Positions 58,731 through 64,000 of a stretch of DNA of 64,000 bases are shown one piece after another; the stretch's first letter is position 1; each line of letters starts with the position of its first letter. The stretch is from Carya illinoinensis. Its lineage: Eukaryota; Streptophyta; Magnoliopsida; Fagales; Juglandaceae. The notes below the pieces were generated by a model. The model made no database searches. It saw nothing but the letters and a program-made list of their open reading frames with translations, and was not told where the DNA came from. The stretch covers positions 29,321,001-29,385,000 of the forward strand of contig NC_056755.1 in assembly GCF_018687715.1 (NCBI RefSeq), in the 5' to 3' direction. A program made the position numbers and the translations under genes.

Positions 58731-59110
58731 TGGTAATATTTATCATGTCATCTCATTTTCTTTTCAAACATCACTCAAATGCACACTTTTAGACTAATTA
58801 TTACAACTTTTTCAAACTAATCATTACGACTTTCTTAAAGTTTAAAAAAATAATTCATTTTTTTAAATCACAAAACAAATATAATATTAAAAAAATTATA
58901 TTCTAACAATATTTTTTAACTTTATAATATTTTTATTTAATTTTTTTCTCTCCTTTTCCAAAACCCCATAAAACAACATAACTCAATCTATTTTACTACT
59001 ATTTACAAATCATTTTACTAATATTTATATATTTTTCATCTCATCTCATTTTCCAAACATTCATATATCGTCTCATCTCTATATAGTCTGAAACAAACTC
59101 TTAGAAATAT
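58731..59110. mobile_element. MITE-like repeat with TCATCTCATTTTC ends
   Basis: Left: ATGTCATCTCATTTTCTTTT. Right: CATCTCATTTTCCAAACATT, reversed at the end by GTCTCATCTCTATATAG. The interior has ATTTTACTACTATTTACAAA. This composition recalls an abundant repeat of Fagales genomes. No target duplication could be fixed. Confidence 0.5.
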
Positions 59111-59260
59111 GTATCATCCACAATATAACATCATCCACTACAACAAAAATCATTTTTTGGGACGAAATTGCTTTGGGACGAATTGAAAATCGTCCCAAAA
59201 AGTGATATTTTGGAACAAAATTTGAATTTTGTTCCAAAATAACGACAGAATGCCAGACTG

Positions 59261-59497
59261 TTCGAACGCGTTCGAACGCTATTCTTAGGGATGAAATTTT
59301 TTGTCCCAAATAAGTTAACTGTTCGACCGTTAATGATTAACCATTCGAACGTTTAATTGTTACCGTTTGAACGTAATATTGGCGCGATAGGCAAAATTAT
59401 TTTGGAAGAAAATTGACAAACCGTTTGAACGGTAAATTATAAACGTTCGAATGATGCATATTCACCATTCAAACGTTATTTGAAGCGGTCGAACGGT
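59261..59497. repeat. Subterminal palindrome cluster (TTCGAACG-type)
   Basis: About nine copies or variants: GTTCGAACGCGTTCGAACGC at 59260, GTTCGACCGT at 59321, ATTCGAACGT at 59343, CCGTTTGAACGT at 59363, CCGTTTGAACGG at 59421, CGTTCGAATG at 59444, CATTCAAACG at 59466 and CGGTCGAACGG at 59486. Such subterminal repeats are the binding sites of transposon proteins in CACTA elements. Confidence 0.85.
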
Positions 59498-59719
59498 GAC
59501 CAGGGTTTTAATTTTTTAAGTTTTTTGCCAAATTATATTTAGATTAACTAGTAATTATAAAAAATTGGTTAATTAAATAATATGAATAATCTAAATTAAG
59601 AATTAGTTTAGAAAATATAAAACAATACTATTTCATACTTAAATACTGAATTTACAAAACACAAAATGTTGTCCATACAAAAAACAGTAAATAAATAAAT
59701 AAAATATATCATAAAGTAA
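59498..59719. other. 3' flank of the CACTA gene
   Basis: AT-rich sequence between the palindrome cluster and the stop codon. Probably 3' UTR and poly(A) region. No distinct signal was chosen. Confidence 0.4.
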
Positions 59720-60928
59720 TTAAGACCCCAAGTCTTTGCACACTTCCTCTACTGCAGCTATACGTTCCTCTATTTGTGTCAGTCGAGTACTGATGATGAC
59801 CTGAGTCACAGACATGGCAGCAAACTCTGTACGAAGCTCAGACACAGTAGAATGGATCTCCATATACACTGCATCGATCACTGCTGATGTCTGCTCGCTG
59901 ATCACTACACGCACTATCTCAGCCATCTCCTCACGAGTAACACTGTGGACTGATGCCTCGGCCCGTGTAGATGTCTCAGCAGCTGCAGCTGAGACTCCAT
60001 GATCTCCTGGCTGTGCATCTCTATGAGGATCAACTGGTTCTGGAACATGTGCATGAAAATGCAATCTCGAGTGTCCCATGCTGCGTGAGAGGGTGGTGCT
60101 GTTTATCGGTCCCATCGGCTCCCGTTTACGCTCGGCAACATCTAGCACAACACCAGCACATAGTAGATATCGGGTAATCAGGACTCCGAATGGTAGTATA
60201 TCCATCGAAATGTACCGAGATTCTAATCGAATCCTATCGAATATATACCCCACCAAGTCGATAGGAATGCTACGAGCGACCCGTATCATAAATTTCGTCC
60301 GATCAATGCCAACTTCTGTATTGTGCTGCCGAGGGTCAATGTTATTGGCAATTATCAAATTTAATATCTTAAAGAAAGAAGATAAATCTGCCTGTTTGAT
60401 GCTCTTCATCCCGTCATACGGTGGAGCATCTAGACCGACAACGAAATCCCTCACCTCGTGATCAGCAAGGGTATCGACCTCATCAGTATAAACTGATGCC
60501 TCCTCCTCAGCTATCTTCGCCTCAACTGAAGGATCAGACTCTCTAGGCACCACATTCGGATATGCATCTGGCAGCCTAGGAATACCGAGATGCTCAGCAA
60601 GTCCATCCCGTGAAAATACAACGGGTACTCCTCGGACAGTGATCCTGTAGGCCCCAGAATCATCTACGCTGGTACTGCCGAGTTCTCTATAGAACTCAGC
60701 AACAATGTCAATGTAGGAGACTGGCTCCCATGCTTCCTCCCGTTCATCCAAGATAGGTCCCCAATCATGATCACTGAATACTGAGGGCAATGAATGACCC
60801 TCCCAGAGAAGACTCTAGAAATCAGAAATCTTCACTGGTCGCTCCAGTGAAACTGTCCTCTCCCGAACTGGACCACTACTACTCTCACCAAAATTGCGTC
60901 GCTTACGTGCCGGTCTAAAAGTAGACAT
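59720..60928 (-). pseudogene. Element-encoded protein of unknown function (plant transposon protein type)
   Basis: The long open frame is 60790-59720 (356 codons). The same frame extends upstream to an ATG at 60928 (MSTFRPARKRRNFGESSSG), giving about 402 codons with one TAG at 60817. The basic N-terminus looks like a nuclear signal. The core has WEPVSYIDIVAEFYRELG, GVPVVFSRDGLAEHLGIP, DLSSFFKILNLIIANNI and DILPFGVLITRYLLCAGV. This layout resembles the 'putative plant transposon protein' family (PF20167-like). Residues 240 onward are low-complexity, then a C-terminal coiled coil follows (STRLTQIEERIAAVEEVCKD). CAG to TAG is the likely single lesion. No DDE or RNase H motif is seen, so it is not obviously a transposase. 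Confidence 0.72.
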
Positions 60929-61658
60929 TATAGTTAACCTAAAATTTATAATTACAAACTAGATATATAACATTAACAAGAAAAATACAATAAAGAACTA
61001 TTTACAGTAGTTTGAAACAAATAGCAATTTAATAATATTTGATATTATGAACAACATTATTTTTAATAAATATATCTCTCAATATCAATATTAATTATAT
61101 AGATATTAATATAAATATAATATTAAAAAAAGACTGGAAAATATTAGATTTCTAATATTAATGTATTGGAAAAGAGGCTGAGAATAACCGTTCGAACGCT
61201 TCGTGTAACGGTCGAAAGGTTACAGACAGACCGTTCGACCGCTACGCTATATCGTTCGAACGTTACTAATAGCGTTTGAACGATGTTCGTGTCGATTAGC
61301 ATTCCAAGCCGAGTTGACTCGGCCATTAAAATCCATGGAATCCTTCGATTCCCTGGATTTTACACCAAAATAAATGCAATAGAAACCTAAATAAACGTTC
61401 CTAACATGGATTTATGCAAATCTACCGATTATTTTGATGTATAAATCGGTTTATCCTAACTTAAACAATTAATCTATCAAAAACCTAAATCTAAACGGTA
61501 AAATGCTATAAAAATGAAAAATACCAGTACTTAGAGGTAGAGGCTTTGAGTGGGCACTGTTGACAGCAGCGAAGGTGTTCAACGACAGATATTGACGGTT
61601 TGGAGGCTTAGAACAGAGGAAATGGAGATGTAAACTTCCGTGAAAGTGACGTTGGGGG
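60929..61658 (-). other. 5' UTR with probable intron of the CACTA gene
   Basis: The minus strand from the TATA box gives a leader to a donor GT at 61530-61529 (CTCTAA|GTACTGG). An intron of about 590 bp then runs to an acceptor TTTTAG at 60939, ten bases upstream of the ATG at 60928. Intron sequence is A/T-rich as usual in plants. It contains palindromes at 61188-61284, so some binding sites would be intronic. Splice sites are read by eye. Confidence 0.5.
61188..61284. repeat. TTCGAACG-type palindrome cluster in the intron
   Basis: Copies are CCGTTCGAACGC, CGGTCGAAAGGT, CCGTTCGACCGC, ATCGTTCGAACGTT and GCGTTTGAACGAT at 61188, 61209, 61231, 61252 and 61272. Centres are spaced about 20 bp, suggesting binding on one DNA face. 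Confidence 0.8.
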
Positions 61659-61709
61659 CCTTATATATGCAGTACTGTTCGAACGGTAGGTTAATACCGT
61701 TCGAACGTA
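61659..61709 (-). promoter_or_regulatory. TATA box and adjacent palindromes of the minus-strand CACTA gene
   Basis: The minus strand reads GCATATATAAGG (61670-61659). GTTCGAAC lies at 61684-61677, about 8 bp upstream of it, and a second copy, CCGTTCGAACGT, sits at 61698-61709. A bound protein at the first site would contact or block the TATA complex. Known parallel: Spm TnpA binds subterminal repeats that overlap the element promoter. Confidence 0.65.
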
Positions 61710-61715
61710 TTAACT
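61708..61715. repeat. hAT-like target duplication, left copy (TATTAACT)
   Basis: Exact match to 62449-62456 after the inserted element. Confidence 0.9.
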
Positions 61716-62448
61716 AGGGGTGTACAAATAAGCCGGTCTTCCGACCCGGCCGACCCGAACCGACCAAAAATGCCCGAACCGTTTCTATGTTCTTCGGAAG
61801 CAGGGATGGCCGTACCCATTTTCCATTTTATCGGGCATTACCCGTTACCCGTTTCTAAGTGACTTCTCGAGTTTCTGGATAGAAGGGACTTCTTGACTTT
61901 GCTGTTTGGTCTCTTCCGGATACAAGGGACTCAGTCGACAGGGGGATGTACAGCACGCCTCTATCGTGCCGCATGAAGACGTAGTCGTGGCTGAGCGCGA
62001 TCCGGCGGCGGCAGGCAACCGGTCTGAAGGACTCAACCATGTGGTGGAGCCGCTTGCGGGCGCCGGAGGAGGATCTGGCGGCTTGGGCCCAGGATAGGTC
62101 GAACCCATCGGAGAAGAACTTGCCGTGGGCGGTGGTCGACTGAAGCGGCTTGGGATTTGACTTGGGAGAGAACCGAGATGAGGGAGTCGACTGAAGCGGT
62201 GCTCGCCGTCGTCGGCGAGTGTTAGGAAGAAGATTTCATGGGCTGATTTCATTTGCAAAGCTTCCACCTATGAGGTATGACCATCTGCAAAGTTTTTTCC
62301 GGTTAATCGGCTAATTTCCGAAACTTTTCGGTTCGGTTAATCGGTTAATCTCACCGGCTCGGAAGGCATCTTATCGGAAGGCTATGTTTTCGGGTCGGGT
62401 CGGAACAGTGACTTTTCGGTTCGGGCCGGGTCGGATGAACAGGCCTAG
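61716..62448. mobile_element. Non-autonomous hAT-like element (733 bp)
   Basis: The left end is AGGGGTGTACAAATAAGCCG. The right end, reversed, is CTAGGCCTGTTCATCCGACC. Both continue into CCGACCCG/ACCCGAACC-rich sequence, so the terminal regions are inverted. Flanked by an exact 8-bp TATTAACT. No transposase. The interior 61855-62267 is GC-rich and unlike the ends. It sits between the two CACTA promoters. Confidence 0.85.
61845..62267 (-). pseudogene. Possible captured gene fragment inside the hAT-like element
   Basis: A GC-rich, codon-like segment is open in two minus frames: 140 codons from 62267 and 61 codons at 62040-61855. The second (VESFRPVACRRRIALSHDYV, FMRHDRGVLYIPL) looks more protein-like. 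The first is Ser/Pro/Thr-rich. hAT elements sometimes carry host gene pieces. I do not recognise the source gene, so this may be coincidence. Confidence 0.35.
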
Positions 62449-62456
62449 TATTAACT
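62449..62456. repeat. hAT-like target duplication, right copy (TATTAACT)
   Basis: Exact match to 61708-61715. Confidence 0.9.
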
Positions 62457-63180
62457 GAATATTAATACCATCCCTAATTAATCCAAATTTCATGATAATA
62501 AATGTTATTTAAATGTAATATTCGGTATTAATTATATTAAATATAATAATTAATTCAATTATAATATATTTTAACTTTTAAATATATTAAATGCAATATA
62601 TTTAATGCACTTATATATTATTAAACACTATATATTATATTTATAATTTTTTATATATATAGTATATATTATATTATATTTAATTAAAATATATTATACT
62701 ATTGAATATTATATAGTATATAGTATAAGTTATATTATATAGTATAATTAATATAATATAGACTACTATATACATGAAACTATGTTCATGTATTTATATA
62801 ACATATATATTATATGTGATATTAACTAATATATATATTAACTAGAATAGATGACACTATATATATTAATAGTAGATATCCTATTATTAAATAATATTAT
62901 AATAATATTATAATATAATAAACATTATATATATATACATGTGATTCATATAACCCTATGTTATGATACCATGTTATATATAATAGGTTAATATATGTAC
63001 TTGACTATAATACTAGATGTAATATGATATTTTATACTATATATGTTACTAACCTATATAATATATGTTTGATTATATATTATATAGTTATTTTTCTATG
63101 TCTCTAAACTATAGTATATTTACAAGTTATTATATTTAAAGATATAGTGCAAAAAAAAAAATACAATAAGCAACATTTTA
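62457..63180. other. Very AT-rich spacer of the CACTA element
   Basis: TATA-type dinucleotide-rich sequence with almost no G or C and no ORF. It separates the two palindrome-bearing promoter regions. Confidence 0.6.
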
Positions 63181-63184
63181 ATTT

Positions 63185-63335
63185 GACGTTTGAACGGTTT
63201 AAAATAACCGTTCAAACGTATAAGAAAACATTCGAACGGATATTTTCATGTTCGACCGTTTAATTAGGGGGGGAAATTTTCCCGCTAATCGATTTGATGT
63301 TCGAACGTTCATTAAATAACTGTTCGAACGTCAAT
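63185..63335. repeat. TTCGAACG-type palindrome cluster, plus-strand promoter side
   Basis: ACGTTTGAACGGTT, ACCGTTCAAACGT, CATTCGAACGG, GTTCGACCGT, TGTTCGAACGTTC and CTGTTCGAACGTC lie between 63185 and 63335. Confidence 0.85.
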
Positions 63336-63579
63336 GTTCTACATTTATACGACAGAACCTCACAATCTCGCACTCATTCTAGTCGACTTCCAGTCGCTCC
63401 CACGCTCATTTTCTTCCAACCAACGCCATTATTCTTCAATCCAGCCCTCAAATATTACTAACTTTTATCAATCTCTTATATTTTCGGATTAAGAGGTTGT
63501 TTTTACCGTTTGGTGAAGAGTATTTAAGTTTTGGGAATTGGGTACGGGTGGATTTTCGGGTTTATCTCTCCAAATCAGG
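63322..63579 (+). promoter_or_regulatory. Divergent plus-strand promoter and first exon
   Basis: GTTCGAAC (63322-63329) is followed, about 14 bp later, by a TATA-like ACATTTATAC (63341-63350). A C/T-rich leader comes next (ACCTCACAATCTCGCACTCA), as typical of plant transcription starts. CAAATCAG|GTATTCTCC at 63571-63587 is a good splice donor (GT at 63579). The coding part is not visible before the window end. This would be the promoter of a second CACTA gene transcribed away from the first. Confidence 0.5.
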
Positions 63580-64000
63580 TATTCTCCTTAAATATATTCT
63601 CATTTTAGTTTTTATATAAGTGTTTTCGTTTGCTATAATGAGTTCGTCATATAGTTTGCTGTCTTTTAATGTAATTTAGACTGTAAATGTTGAGGTTTTC
63701 AGAGGTTGAAGATGACTGTAATCTAGAATTAATCCGTTCGAACGATATTCGTGTGCCGTTCGAACGTATGTCCTTAGATTGAACGGTGACTAGCACCGTT
63801 TGAACGTTATGTTGGTCAGTATTAAAATAATTAACATTTTAAATGCAGGAATTGAATTAAAAATTAATTATTTATAATCTACATTTAATAATACTTAAAT
63901 AATTAAAAGATTAAAGTAATCAAATGAGAATGAATTAAATTACAAATCATCTAAGATTTAATAATACTTAAATATTTAATAGTTGAATTATTCAACTATA
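63580..64000 (+). other. Probable first intron of the plus-strand CACTA gene
   Basis: AT-rich sequence follows the donor. It includes another palindrome cluster at 63738-63806 (CCGTTCGAACGAT, GCCGTTCGAACGT, TTGAACGGTGA, ACCGTTTGAACGT). Palindromes in an intron here mirror those in the opposite gene. No acceptor was fixed. Confidence 0.4.

Larger units (their letters stand above)
59136..64000. mobile_element. CACTA (En/Spm) transposon, one end, continues past the window
   Basis: CACTACAACAAAAATCATTT at 59136 is a standard plant CACTA terminal inverted repeat. Two hairpins follow within 100 bp (GGGACG...CGTCCC at 59175-59196 and TGGAACAAAA...TTTTGTTCCA at 59211-59236). Subterminal copies of (C)GTTCGAAC(G) follow, and more clusters run to 63812. 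The interior carries a minus-strand gene and a divergent plus-strand promoter. The opposite end was not found before 64000. A 3-bp target duplication (perhaps ATC) cannot be tested. Confidence 0.82.

Noticed and set aside
1..64000. tRNA or rRNA genes, organellar insertions, viral integrations
   Set aside because: I saw no cloverleaf with A and B boxes, no rRNA-like stretch and no plastid or pararetroviral gene set. The tRNA-like words found are retrotransposon primer sites.

Overview
This window is plant nuclear DNA, almost certainly from a woody eudicot. It is AT-rich intergenic sequence packed with nested and decayed transposable elements: Ty3/gypsy, Ty1/copia, L1-type LINEs, hAT, CACTA and MITEs. 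I found no bacterial, organellar or phage gene organisation. A MITE-like repeat at about 58730-59100, with ATGAGATGAG and 'aaatagtagtaaaatag' words, looks like a family I associate with Fagales, especially Juglandaceae. That taxonomic hint is from memory and weak. All homology calls rest on recognising motifs by eye; nothing was searched or computed.

Layout. 1-6675 is a Ty3/gypsy element cut by the window edge. It has a 3' piece of the left LTR, an initiator-Met primer site, a broken gag, about 2.5 kb with no recognisable pol, a polypurine tract and a complete 2.06-kb right LTR. 6676-9580 has no gene. 9580-12720 is a stop-riddled gypsy pol of the dual-RNase-H (Tat) type. It is followed by 72-bp tandem repeats and a degenerate minus-strand coiled-coil frame to 15116. 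15592-17079 and 26482-27370 are two halves of one minus-strand copia element. They are split by a complete Athila-type gypsy element at 17085-26476 (minus strand), flanked by a perfect TTAAC duplication. 28784-35158 is a near full-length but broken LINE with a target duplication and poly(A).

35160-40800 is the least repetitive stretch. It holds the one good candidate host gene, 38666-39322 or 39406 on the minus strand, an uncharacterised single-exon protein with one probable membrane segment, and a pair of MITEs. 40820-45720 carries LINE 3' fragments and a 923-bp tandem duplication. 47083-49525 holds an LTR-like repeat and a large foldback. A minus-strand LINE 3' half (49537-49770 plus 55562-56560) is split by a 5.8-kb hAT element at 49771-55553 with an 8-bp duplication and a broken BED-finger transposase. 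That hAT itself carries a nested 842-bp element. 57720-58730 is a copia integrase/RT fragment.

59136 to the window end is the most interesting part. It is one end of a CACTA-type element with many copies of a palindromic word, (C)GTTCGAAC(G). A minus-strand gene (59720-60928, one premature stop) resembles plant transposon proteins of unknown function. It has a likely 5'UTR intron and a TATA box, and a second, divergent promoter lies at 63322-63579. In both promoters a copy of the palindrome sits about 8-14 bp upstream of the TATA box. This suggests, by analogy with Spm TnpA, that an element protein binding its own terminal repeats could also control its promoters. A 733-bp hAT-like insertion (61716-62448) lies between the two promoters.
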